A stretch of DNA of 25,015 nucleotides from JAAYAY01 sp964429355. GTDB lineage: Bacteria; Planctomycetota; Planctomycetia; Pirellulales; Thermoguttaceae. Positions 6,645-13,645 of this stretch are shown here, piece by piece. Position 1 is the stretch's first letter; every line of letters begins with the position of its first letter. The stretch covers positions 1 to 25,015 of the forward strand of contig CAYSCH010000101.1 in NCBI GenBank assembly GCA_964429355.1, read 5' to 3'. The notes beneath the pieces are model-generated. The model had not been told where the DNA came from. It made no database searches and was given only the letters and a program-made list of their open reading frames with translations. The position numbers and the translations under genes are program-made.

Positions 6645-7664
6645 ATGCAGCCCTACGACATCTTCATGCTCATCGTTCTCGTTGGTGCCGCCGTTTTCGG
6701 TGCGTGGAAAGGAATGGCCTGGCAGCTGGCCTCGATTGCCTCTGTCCTGCTCAGTGCAATTGTCGCCATGCGGTTCAGCGGTCTGCTGGCCCCAAGCCTC
6801 AGTGCCGAGGAGCCATGGAACCAGTTTCTGGCGATGGGAGTCCTGTTTGTCGGCACCTCGCTCGGCGTTTGGATTGCCTTTCGTTTTGTCGCCAAGGTGA
6901 TCGACCGCGTAAAACTTAAGGAGTTCGATCGCCAGATGGGCGCCCTTTTCGGAACCGCCAAAGGCGTCCTCTATTGCCTCATTCTCACCTTCTTCGCCGT
7001 CACCTTGAGTGAGGGAACTCGCCAGCGAGTTCTTGCATCTCGTTCGGGCTACTACGCAGCGGTCCTGGTCCAAAAAGGCACTCCCCTGATGCCCGAGAAG
7101 GTACGCAATACTCTCGGAAAGTACATCCAGAAGCTCGACGAGGGTCTCGACCCTGCCTCACGCCCGATAGCGCCGGACGAGAATCCAACGGGCGTTGTGG
7201 ACGAAGCACTGAATAATACCCTGGCTGACATGAAACTGCCCATGGCACCTTTGAGCCTCCCACCAGGCCCCGTGGACCAGACAGCGACTGCTCCACCTCC
7301 CACCTGGTCGCTCGACACAGTGTCACAGGGTTTCCAGAATATGCTGGACCAGCAAGCCGACACGATGAAACAAGGTGCCCAGAACATGGTGAACCAGCAA
7401 GTTGACCAATTTGGACGCCAGATCAGTGCCGATATTCAGCATCAAGTCGATCAGTTCGGACGCCAGATTGACACAGCCAACCGGCAAGTCGATCAGTTCG
7501 GTCGTCAGATCGCCAATACCGTTGGGCAGAGTTCCACTCAGTATCGCACGGCTGCCGAGCAATCTGCCAGGCAGTCTGCGGAGCAGGTTCGATCCGAGAT
7601 CAAACGCGGTTTTGACGCTCTTGGCCGACGCATCCAACAAGCCCCCATGCAACCCATCCAATAA
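6645..7664 (+). CDS. CvpA-like membrane protein with a Gln-rich repeat tail
   Basis: 339 aa. The N-terminal part (1-125) is CvpA-like: MQPYDIFMLIVLVGAAVFGAW, four predicted membrane helices (about 5-22, 27-48, 62-82, 102-122) and the loop RVKLKEFDRQMGALFGTAKG. CvpA relatives are linked to colicin V export in E. coli and to envelope stress; the molecular role is unsettled. After a Pro-rich linker (about 196-220) comes a soluble Gln/Asp-rich tail with three near-identical blocks QVDQFGRQI (252-260, 267-275, 281-289), spaced 14-15 residues, probably amphipathic or coiled-coil. Start at 6645 by AAAGGA 6 nt upstream and by family alignment; the frame is open much further upstream but not protein-like. 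No operon partner. The tail is unusual for CvpA. Confidence 0.75.
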   Translation: MQPYDIFMLIVLVGAAVFGAWKGMAWQLASIASVLLSAIVAMRFSGLLAPSLSAEEPWNQFLAMGVLFVGTSLGVWIAFRFVAKVIDRVKLKEFDRQMGALFGTAKGVLYCLILTFFAVTLSEGTRQRVLASRSGYYAAVLVQKGTPLMPEKVRNTLGKYIQKLDEGLDPASRPIAPDENPTGVVDEALNNTLADMKLPMAPLSLPPGPVDQTATAPPPTWSLDTVSQGFQNMLDQQADTMKQGAQNMVNQQVDQFGRQISADIQHQVDQFGRQIDTANRQVDQFGRQIANTVGQSSTQYRTAAEQSARQSAEQVRSEIKRGFDALGRRIQQAPMQPIQ

Positions 7665-7904
7665 GGATGGCGAGGAACCTGCTGATTTCCGCTTGGTGAT
7701 CTTGGCCCTATGCCCGGCCTCACGGCGTGGATGGGCCAGCCGACTGGCTCTCGTCACCTTGCCTGCCGCTTGGTGGGGTGATGACGGATGTGCAGATTTC
7801 ACGTTCGCTCCGGCCTCTCCTCCGACCTGGTCAATTGTCGAGACGCATTTTGGCCCCACTTCTTGATCCGCGTGACCTTCTCCGAGGGTCTCCCCTGAAA
7901 TGCG

Positions 7905-7931
7905 TCCGCCGGCTGGTTCTGGACCGGCGGA
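7905..7931. repeat. Perfect 8-bp inverted repeat TCCGCCGG / CCGGCGGA
   Basis: Arms 7905-7912 and 7924-7931, loop of 11 nt. It lies about 240 bp after the cvpA-like stop and has no T tract. Possible RNA stem or protein site. Confidence 0.5.
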
Positions 7932-8142
7932 AATCAACCGAATTTTGGACCGGTTTCCGTGTCCGGTTCGGCGTCGTTTTTTGGGCCCCAGACGCGTGCC
8001 GGCCGGCTGCCCCATGTGGGTTCCGCAGGCCCGATTCCCGATCCGTTTCCGCGTCCGTCGGCCGGTGCCGGAGCGAGCCCAAAAGGGCATGAACGGGGCT
8101 TGGCCGGACACCAGTCTGTGACGGCACGATTATTCGCAAAAC

Positions 8143-8157
8143 CCCGGTTTTTCCGGG
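8143..8157. terminator. Weak bidirectional terminator-like hairpin
   Basis: CCCGG / CCGGG stem with a TTTTT loop, followed by ATTT on the + strand and GTTTT on the - strand. Stem only 5 bp. It sits 18 bp from the dif-like site. Confidence 0.3.
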
Positions 8158-8174
8158 ATTTCTGCGTGTGGCTG

Positions 8175-8202
8175 ACCGAACATAAGAAACATTATCGGAC
8201 GT
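8175..8202 (-). other. Candidate dif site (XerCD recombination site)
   Basis: Read on the minus strand: XerC-like arm ACGTCCGATAA, 6-bp centre TGTTTC, XerD-like arm TTATGTTCGGT. Against E. coli dif (arms GGTGCGCATAA and TTATGTTAAAT, centre TGTATA) I count 17 of 28 matches, including ATAATGT and TTATGTT at exact spacing. CCGATAA also matches the XerC half of actinobacterial dif as I remember it. It lies in a gene-free stretch between oppositely oriented GGGCAGGG repeats. Known: dif is a 28-bp site with 11-6-11 layout near the terminus, and KOPS point to it. Inferred: that this is the functional dif. No xerC, xerD or ftsK gene is in the window. Confidence 0.5.
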
Positions 8203-8428
8203 TAGACAACGCCGTCGTCCGGCCGGGATCGTCAGGCCGACACCCGCGATGCAACGGAGCCGTCAGCCCCCGTTGAACATCGCCTCCAGGCACCCAGAAT
8301 CGGCGCCGGAGAGCTCCACCCGGCTGGTCGGCGAGTTTGCCTGCGGAAGGCCTGTTCGGGGAGAGGATTTGCCCGTCCGGCGACCGATCGCCGCGCAAGA
8401 GTTTCTACCGCCGACTACAATCGAACGA

Positions 8429-10129
8429 ATGGAGATTCCGTCCGTTAGCCCGAGCCCGCGCAGCCGTCGTTCGCTCGCGATGCGCGCGGGCGTGGTCAGC
8501 CTGGGCGTGCTGGTCCTGCTCCTGGCCAGTTCGCCGAGTCTGCCGATCGTGTGGGATGAAGGAAACGCGATCCTACGGGCGGAACGGATCGCCCGTTGGG
8601 CTCAATCCTGGCGTCAGCAGGGCAATGCGGATCTGAATCGTCAGGGAGAACGAGCATCTCCCCTCAGCCGCAGGGGCATCGCTGCCGGCTGGCCCTACAC
8701 GACCGAAGTAGAGGGCCATCCGGCCTTCTATGGGATCGTGATCGCGGCAGGGCATTCGGTTGGCTGTCGAATGCTCCCACCGCTGATAGCCTGGCGGCTG
8801 GGTCCGATTGTGCTGTTTGCCCTGGCTGGCGGGGCCATGTTCTACCGGATGAGCCGGCTATACGGGCAACCAGCCGGCTGGGCTGCAACAGCCGCATTAC
8901 TCCTCCAACCGCGACTCTTCGCCCACGCCCACTTTGCCACCTGCGATGGCCCGTTGACCGCCTGCTGGATCCTCGCCTGGGTCAGCTTCTCGCACGCCCA
9001 GCCGAATCGCGAGGAAGGACGAGAGACTCGCCATCTCACCGACCGGTACCGTTCATTGTGTTCGTTCGCATGCCAGGCTGGTCTGTTCGGCATCTTGCTC
9101 GGTATGACGATGAGTACCAAAGCCACGGGCTGGATCGCACCGATCCCGTTTGTGTTTTGGGCGGCTCTCTATCGCGATCGCAGGGCGGTTTTCACTTTCG
9201 CCGTTGGTCTGGCCACCGCCATGGCAACCTTCTATCTCCTGAATCCGCCTCTATGGCACGAGCCGATCGATGGCCTCGCGACCTTCTTTCAATTGAACAC
9301 TCACCGGCAACTCAATGTGGCCAATCTGTTCCTTGGCCGCATGTACGACCTGCACCACTCACTCCCCTGGTACAACACCCTCGTCTGGACAGCCATCGCG
9401 GTGCCTATCGGCCTGCTGCTCCTGGCCGGCGTCGGTATCATATCGGTCTTCCGTCAAGGGCTCGCCGATCGGCAGGGGATCTTGTTGATGTTCAACTGGG
9501 CGATCCTGCTTGTCGTCCGCGCCCTACCGGGCACGCCCCCGCACGACGGCATTCGCCTGTTCCTGCCCGCATTCGCCTTCCTCGCCCCTTTCATCGCCAT
9601 CGGAAGCGTTGGGCTGGCAGTCAAGCCGTGGCGAACCTGGTCGGTCGTCTTGATCTTTCTCGGCAGTGCAACAAGCCTGTTCTGCTATGCACCCCAGTGG
9701 CTTTCCTACTACAATCTTGCTATTGGTGGCCTTCCTGGTGCCACTCGCGCGGGCATGGAGCCGACCTACTACTGGGATTCTATGGATCGAGAAGTCCTTG
9801 ATTGGCTCGCCGAGAATACGGCCGAGGGCGGAAAGGTCTTTTTCGGCTCGGGGTCGGTTGAGAGCCTCGCCTTGATGCGATCGTGGGGGACGCTCCCGGT
9901 AGAGTTCCTTCCCGGTGTCGCTGGTCGTTATCGGTGGTACGTGATCCAGCGCCGGCCCAGTGCCTGCATGCCCCCCGATCAATGGCTGCTCCAGAATGCC
10001 AGGCCCGTCTACAAGAAATACCTTCCTTCCTGCGGCCCCGGCCCGTGGCATATGAACGTGCCGCTCCTGGAGATCTATCGCTACGAGGACTACGAGGCAG
10101 CAGTCAAGGCAACGCGATCTGGCCCGTAG
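8429..10129 (+). CDS. GT39-like (ArnT/PMT-type) membrane glycosyltransferase
   Basis: 566 aa integral membrane protein of the GT-C fold, related to dolichyl/polyprenyl-phosphate mannosyltransferases. After a short cytoplasmic Ser/Arg-rich tail and the first membrane helix (about 17-38) comes WDEGNAILRA, whose Asp-Glu pair matches the catalytic acidic motif in the first outer loop. EGHPAFYG then resembles the HPP-type motif of the family, followed by about eight more hydrophobic helices. The last about 100 residues (YYWDSMDREVLDWLAEN onward) form a soluble outer domain. It likely moves a sugar from a polyprenyl-phosphate donor to a protein or lipid; donor and acceptor are unknown. The ATG at 8429 is chosen from hydropathy. 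It has no Shine-Dalgarno, and TACAAT at 8416-8421 would start the transcript at or next to the ATG, so a leaderless mRNA is possible. The frame is open from 8249. Confidence 0.8.
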   Translation: MEIPSVSPSPRSRRSLAMRAGVVSLGVLVLLLASSPSLPIVWDEGNAILRAERIARWAQSWRQQGNADLNRQGERASPLSRRGIAAGWPYTTEVEGHPAFYGIVIAAGHSVGCRMLPPLIAWRLGPIVLFALAGGAMFYRMSRLYGQPAGWAATAALLLQPRLFAHAHFATCDGPLTACWILAWVSFSHAQPNREEGRETRHLTDRYRSLCSFACQAGLFGILLGMTMSTKATGWIAPIPFVFWAALYRDRRAVFTFAVGLATAMATFYLLNPPLWHEPIDGLATFFQLNTHRQLNVANLFLGRMYDLHHSLPWYNTLVWTAIAVPIGLLLLAGVGIISVFRQGLADRQGILLMFNWAILLVVRALPGTPPHDGIRLFLPAFAFLAPFIAIGSVGLAVKPWRTWSVVLIFLGSATSLFCYAPQWLSYYNLAIGGLPGATRAGMEPTYYWDSMDREVLDWLAENTAEGGKVFFGSGSVESLALMRSWGTLPVEFLPGVAGRYRWYVIQRRPSACMPPDQWLLQNARPVYKKYLPSCGPGPWHMNVPLLEIYRYEDYEAAVKATRSGP

Positions 10130-10331
10130 GGTGGCCCCAAGGCGACCCACACCAGTCGGCCTCGAATCCAAAACACACCGCACCATCTCCACTCGCGTTA
10201 GAACACCCACCGACAAGCCGCGGCCCACCAGGTTCCGTGGAATAACGAAAACCGAATCCTGGTATCGTCTGGCTCGTTCATGACATTCTGAGTGTCTTCT
10301 GCCTCCTGTACCCTCACAACCAACACCTCCT

Positions 10332-10347
10332 CCCCTGCCCTGCCCCT
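10332..10347 (-). repeat. GGGCAGGG repeat, copy 5 (-)
   Basis: CCCCTGCCCTGCCCC on the + strand, in the 269-bp gap between the convergent GT39-like and channel genes, set in a pyrimidine-rich stretch (about 10285-10420). First copy in the reverse orientation. Confidence 0.85.
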
Positions 10348-10398
10348 CTCCTGGCCAAACCCTCCCGAAAATGCTTCCTTTCCTTCACTCGTCACAAT

Positions 10399-11046
10399 TC
10401 ACTCTTTATTCTCTTCCCGGTCAGCCTTGGTAAGTGTTGATGCAAACAACCCCGAAGGCACCGCAATCAATCCCAGGCCAATGAACAGGATGATGCTGGT
10501 AAAAATTCTTGCCCACCACATGCAGTGAAACACGGAGCCAAACTGTTCCGGTTGTGCCTCGGACTCAAAGTAGTAGATTCCGACCGATGAAACATAGACG
10601 GCCAGCACCGTGGCGGTGAGAAACACCACGAGTTCCTCTTTGATGTCCGAGAACGCATCGCGGAAGCGCTGCACCGCTGTCCCGTAACGGAGCAGCTTGA
10701 ACATTCGAAACAGCCGCAGCATGCGAAACACTCGGATCGACCGCAGATCCACGCCCGTGGACACGTAGAACGGAAAGATCGCCCCAAGATCGATGAGGCC
10801 GTAGAAACTGAAGACAAACCGAAGCTTGTTGTCGGCCACGATCAATCGGAGCAGATACTCGACCGAAAAAATCAGGACCGTAACGACTTCAACGATATAC
10901 AGTGCCTGCTGGGCCCTCGGACTAAGATCGGGCAACGTCTCCACGCAGAAACAGACCAGCGAAAGCACAATCAAGGCCTGGATGCTCAGATTGAACCATC
11001 GGCCAGCTTTTGTTTCCGTGTCTTCCACGATCGTCTTCAGATTCAT
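10399..11046 (-). CDS. Voltage-gated-type cation channel lacking its selectivity filter
   Basis: 215 aa, VIC/Kv superfamily. S1 is at about 20-38, S2 at 47-66, S3 at 80-95. S4 at about 101-121 has the arginine ladder R-x-x-R-x-x-R (RSIRVFRMLRLFRMFKLLR). S5 is at about 137-157. The pore helix begins normally (FGSVFHCMWWA, 169-179), but the next residue is R180 of RIFTSIILFIGLGLIAVPSG, which is the S6 segment. Relatives have about 19-20 residues between WWA and S6, containing T-V-G-Y-G-D. All of that is missing in frame (junction at 10509/10510). As written it cannot form a normal K+ filter: a non-conducting or regulatory subunit, a decayed gene, or a sequencing or assembly deletion. Start at 11046 from the S1 position and a GGTGAT upstream; the frame is open to 11160. 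Confidence 0.85.
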   Translation of the reverse strand: MNLKTIVEDTETKAGRWFNLSIQALIVLSLVCFCVETLPDLSPRAQQALYIVEVVTVLIFSVEYLLRLIVADNKLRFVFSFYGLIDLGAIFPFYVSTGVDLRSIRVFRMLRLFRMFKLLRYGTAVQRFRDAFSDIKEELVVFLTATVLAVYVSSVGIYYFESEAQPEQFGSVFHCMWWARIFTSIILFIGLGLIAVPSGLFASTLTKADREENKE

Positions 11047-11232
11047 CGAATCACCAAATCCCTCCGACAGCGTGACACAAGAACGAGAATCTACTGTGTC
11101 GCCGACAAAGTCACAATAAGATCCTCCCGTCGGGTCTGCAAATGGCCCTGTTGGAGGCAATTCCCGGGGGACGCCAATCGCTTTGTCGTCTCAGGTGATT
11201 ATCCGTCCGAATAACCCTGGCCCCTGACAACG

Positions 11233-11250
11233 CCCCTGCCCTGCCCTGCC
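11233..11250 (-). repeat. GGGCAGGG repeat, copy 6 (-)
   Basis: CCCCTGCCCTGCCCTGCC on the + strand, three CCCTG units. With CCCC at 11220-11224 it approaches a four-run quadruplex pattern (8-nt loop). Confidence 0.85.
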
Positions 11251-11293
11251 GGCGCCGGCCTCAATCGTCGTGCACCCCCACTGCTCTCTTCCG

Positions 11294-11308
11294 CCCCCCT
11301 GCCCTGCC
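11294..11308 (-). repeat. GGGCAGGG repeat, copy 7 (-)
   Basis: CCCCCCTGCCCTGCC on the + strand, immediately downstream (in minus-strand sense) of the accA terminator. Confidence 0.85.
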
Positions 11309-11317
11309 GTTGCGCAC

Positions 11318-11339
11318 AAAAAAACCGGCCGAAGCCGGT
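11318..11339 (-). terminator. Rho-independent terminator of accA
   Basis: On the minus strand: stem ACCGGC, loop TTCG, stem GCCGGT, then a run of T (plus-strand As 11318-11324). A 6-bp perfect stem with the very stable C(UUCG)G tetraloop and a U tract, 60 nt past the accA stop codon. Confidence 0.9.
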
Positions 11340-11398
11340 CTGGATTGAACTGGTTCCTGCTGCGATCCCTATGCGTTGATTCAATCCTGTCCCAGGGA

Positions 11399-12457
11399 CT
11401 AGCCATCGGCGGGCGGCGAAACGGCTTCCGCATGCTCAGCCCTGTGAGGGGCAGGTATGGGCTGGTCGCTCTTGGTACTGTTCAGACACTTGCCGACGAG
11501 CAAACCGTTTTCGAAGAAAGCACCCATCCGGCGGAACCGCTGGTAACGCTGTTCCACGAGAACGTCCTTGGGAATCTCCATGAGTTCCCGAAGCGTGTTG
11601 CGCAGGAACATTCCCATGCGGCTGGCTGTCAGGTGGTGGTCCCGATGGGCTCCCCCCTCCGGTTCCTTGATGACTTCGTCGATCACACCGAGCTTGATCA
11701 GGTCCTTCGACGTCATCCGCAGTGCCTTGGCGGCCTGCTCCTTGAACTCATGGCTCTTCCAGAGAATGCCGGCACATCCCTCCGGACTGATGACCGAGTA
11801 GTAGGCGTGCTCCATCATGGCCACCCGGTCGCCGACGCCGATTCCCAGCGCCCCACCCGATCCGCCTTCGCCGATGACCACGCAGATGATCGGTGTGGGA
11901 AGGCGGGACATTTCGAACATGGCGCTGGCGATCACCTGAGCCTGGCCCCGTTCCTCGGCGGCGATACCCGGATAGGCTCCGGGTGTGTCGATGAAACAGA
12001 TCACCGGCATCCCGTACTTGGCGGCCATCTTCATCTTGCCGATCGCCTTGCGATAGCCTTCCGGGTGAGCGCAGCCGTAGTTGCAGGCAATTCGCTGCTT
12101 GTAGTCGCGCCCTTTCTGATGGCCCACGATCATCACCTTGAAACGGTCGATCTTGGCCCAGCCGGTGCGGATCGCGCGATCGTCGCCGAAGAATTTGTCG
12201 CCGTGCAATTCGACGAATTCCTCAAAACAGAGAGCCAGATAGTCGTCTGTCAGCGGGCGCTCGGGGCACCTCGCAACTTCGACTGTCTCCCAAGGCTTCA
12301 GGCTGCTGTAGATCCGCTTCTTCAGATCGCTCAACTCGCGCCGCATGAGACGCACATCTCGCTCGGCCTCCGGGGTTTTGATCTTCTGAAGCTTGTCGAT
12401 CCGAGCTTCCAGCTCGAATATGGGACGTTCAAACGACAAACGGTATTCGCCAGGCAT
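11399..12457 (-). CDS. accA: Acetyl-CoA carboxylase carboxyltransferase subunit alpha
   Basis: 352 aa (E. coli AccA 319). With AccD it transfers the carboxyl group from biotin on AccB to acetyl-CoA, giving malonyl-CoA for fatty acid synthesis. The N-terminal helical segment (FERPIFELEARIDKL) is followed by the crotonase-like core: DDRAIRTGWAKI, NYGCAHPEGYRKA, FIDTPGAYPGIAAEERGQ, the oxyanion-type glycines in GEGGSGGALGIGVGDRV, and YSVISPEGCAGILWK. All family landmarks are present. The last about 30 residues (after NGLLVGKCL) are a charged, Pro/Ala-rich tail that E. coli AccA lacks. accD is not adjacent, as in many bacteria. It ends at a strong terminator. The kinase gene lies upstream on the same strand, 112 bp away, so co-transcription is possible but unproven. 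Confidence 0.95.
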   Translation of the reverse strand: MPGEYRLSFERPIFELEARIDKLQKIKTPEAERDVRLMRRELSDLKKRIYSSLKPWETVEVARCPERPLTDDYLALCFEEFVELHGDKFFGDDRAIRTGWAKIDRFKVMIVGHQKGRDYKQRIACNYGCAHPEGYRKAIGKMKMAAKYGMPVICFIDTPGAYPGIAAEERGQAQVIASAMFEMSRLPTPIICVVIGEGGSGGALGIGVGDRVAMMEHAYYSVISPEGCAGILWKSHEFKEQAAKALRMTSKDLIKLGVIDEVIKEPEGGAHRDHHLTASRMGMFLRNTLRELMEIPKDVLVEQRYQRFRRMGAFFENGLLVGKCLNSTKSDQPIPAPHRAEHAEAVSPPADG

Positions 12458-12495
12458 TGATTTTTTCCGTTATGGACCCGTGACAGCCCTCGCGT

Positions 12496-12508
12496 CCCCC
12501 CTGCCCTG
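12496..12508 (-). repeat. GGGCAGGG repeat, copy 8 (-)
   Basis: CCCCCCTGCCCTG on the + strand, in the 112-bp gap between the kinase stop and the accA start, about 40 nt upstream of the accA start codon. Confidence 0.8.
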
Positions 12509-12569
12509 TTCGGAACAGGCTCATGGGATGGAATCGGGACCGCGCGGCTTTGCCGTCGTTCTTTATCGA

Positions 12570-13448
12570 CTATTCCGCCGCATTTTCGGCATTGTCTGCC
12601 TGGTTTACCGCGGATTCGAGCATTTTAATCGACCGGAGCTGGGCGAGGAACTCCTCAATTGAGTTATGTCGACGATTCGGGTCCTTTGCCATAGCCATCT
12701 GGAGGAGATCAGATAGCTCTTGGGTGGCATCCGAATTGCGTGCCCTGAGAGAGGGGACGGGCGTCTTGATGTGCTGCATGAGCAGGTCGTTGGCACTCAG
12801 ACCCGTGTACGGAGGTTTGCCCGAAAACATTTCAAACAGAGTGCATCCCAGACTATATAGATCGGCCCGCTCATCCAACGGTTTTCCGCGAATTTGTTCA
12901 GGCGACATGTAGCTGCGGGTCCCCTGAACCTTGGACTTTCTGGCGAAGAGCCGTGCCAACCCCTTCTTTGACCGGTGCGCCAGTCCGAAATCGATCAACT
13001 TGACCCTCCCCTCCTCGTTGACGAGAAAATTGTCGGGCTTGATGTCGCGGTGGACCCACCCGCGTCGGCAAAACTCGGCAACCCCCTCGGTCGCTTCGAT
13101 GGCCACTCGTCGCAGAACGGGATGGAGTTTCTCGGGTGTCTGTCGTATTCGATACTTCAAATTCGGAGCGGCAAACCACTCCAGAGCCAGGAAAGGAATA
13201 CCACGCTCGCGGCCAAACATGTATACCCGACAGATCCGGTCGTGCTGGATCTTGCCGGCTACCGCGTACTCCCATTTCAGAAAGTTGACTTGCGCCCGAT
13301 CGCGAGCGTAATCCGATTGTAAGGTTTTCACAGCAACGTACTTACGTGCTGCATCGTCGTACGCTTGCCAGACCTGGCTCGTCTGCCCGGTATTGATGAT
13401 ACTGAGCAACCGGTAAGGCCCGGCGAAGCCGTGGCTTGCACTGCTCAC
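12570..13448 (-). CDS. Soluble Hanks-type serine/threonine protein kinase
   Basis: 292 aa, a kinase domain with a short tail and no membrane segment, so cytoplasmic. Catalytic features are intact: K41 in VAVK, a candidate alphaC Glu at 60, HRDIKPDN (133-140, base D135, N140), DFG (153-155), and activation loop plus P+1 region GTRSYMSPEQI (176-186). The nucleotide loop is degenerate: IINTGQTSQV has Asn and Ser where the first and third Gly of GxGxxG are expected. A basic stretch in the activation loop (RSKKGLARLFARKSK) could carry autophosphorylation sites. Start is GTG at 13448 with GAGG 9 nt upstream; the frame is open no further. The neighbour accA suggests, but does not show, a link to lipid synthesis. 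Targets unknown. Confidence 0.9.
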   Translation of the reverse strand: MSSASHGFAGPYRLLSIINTGQTSQVWQAYDDAARKYVAVKTLQSDYARDRAQVNFLKWEYAVAGKIQHDRICRVYMFGRERGIPFLALEWFAAPNLKYRIRQTPEKLHPVLRRVAIEATEGVAEFCRRGWVHRDIKPDNFLVNEEGRVKLIDFGLAHRSKKGLARLFARKSKVQGTRSYMSPEQIRGKPLDERADLYSLGCTLFEMFSGKPPYTGLSANDLLMQHIKTPVPSLRARNSDATQELSDLLQMAMAKDPNRRHNSIEEFLAQLRSIKMLESAVNQADNAENAAE

Positions 13449-13524
13449 GTCGCTGCCTCGTCACATCGCGATTTTGCCCTCAAGTAAATAGTCCTGGCAC
13501 AGGGCGGATAAGAAACCCATATTC

Positions 13525-13553
13525 TGAGGGGTCTATACTGACCAACCCCCTCA
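13525..13553. promoter_or_regulatory. Inverted repeat upstream of the kinase gene
   Basis: Perfect 7-bp arms TGAGGGG (13525-13531) / CCCCTCA (13547-13553) with a 15-nt AT-containing loop, about 80-105 bp upstream of the kinase start. On the minus strand the loop and flank hold TTGGTC and AATATG about 16 bp apart, a weak promoter match. Operator or upstream terminator are both possible. Confidence 0.3.
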
Positions 13554-13645
13554 CATTGGTCGCTTATCTAGTCTAACTTCGAGTGGAAAACACGACAATT
13601 GCGGCCCTGACGTTTTTCTAATTTATTCCAGAATACCGATATTGC

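Larger units (their letters stand above)
7665..8428. other. Gene-free, structure-rich region
   Basis: No frame here looks like a protein. It contains an 8-bp perfect hairpin (7905-7931), a second imperfect ACCGG / CCGGT stem just after it (about 7950-7975), a CCCGG/CCGGG hairpin with T-rich flanks (8143-8157), and a dif-like site (8175-8202). The left part has repeated CCGG-containing words. It could encode a structured RNA or be a replication-terminus site region. The frame of the next gene is open from 8249, but its coding start is placed at 8429. Confidence 0.5.
11047..11398. other. Intergenic region between accA and channel genes
   Basis: No gene seen. It contains two copies of the GGGCAGGG repeat 44 bp apart, a strong minus-strand terminator for accA (11318-11339), and an imperfect palindrome around 11200 (TTATCCG / CCGAATAA). 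The channel promoter should lie at 11050-11200, but no convincing boxes were found. Confidence 0.5.

Noticed and set aside
8175..8202. Plus-strand reading of the dif-like site (ACCGAACATAA, GAAACA, TTATCGGACGT)
   Set aside because: The XerD half matches known sites poorly in this direction; the minus-strand reading fits far better and was used instead.
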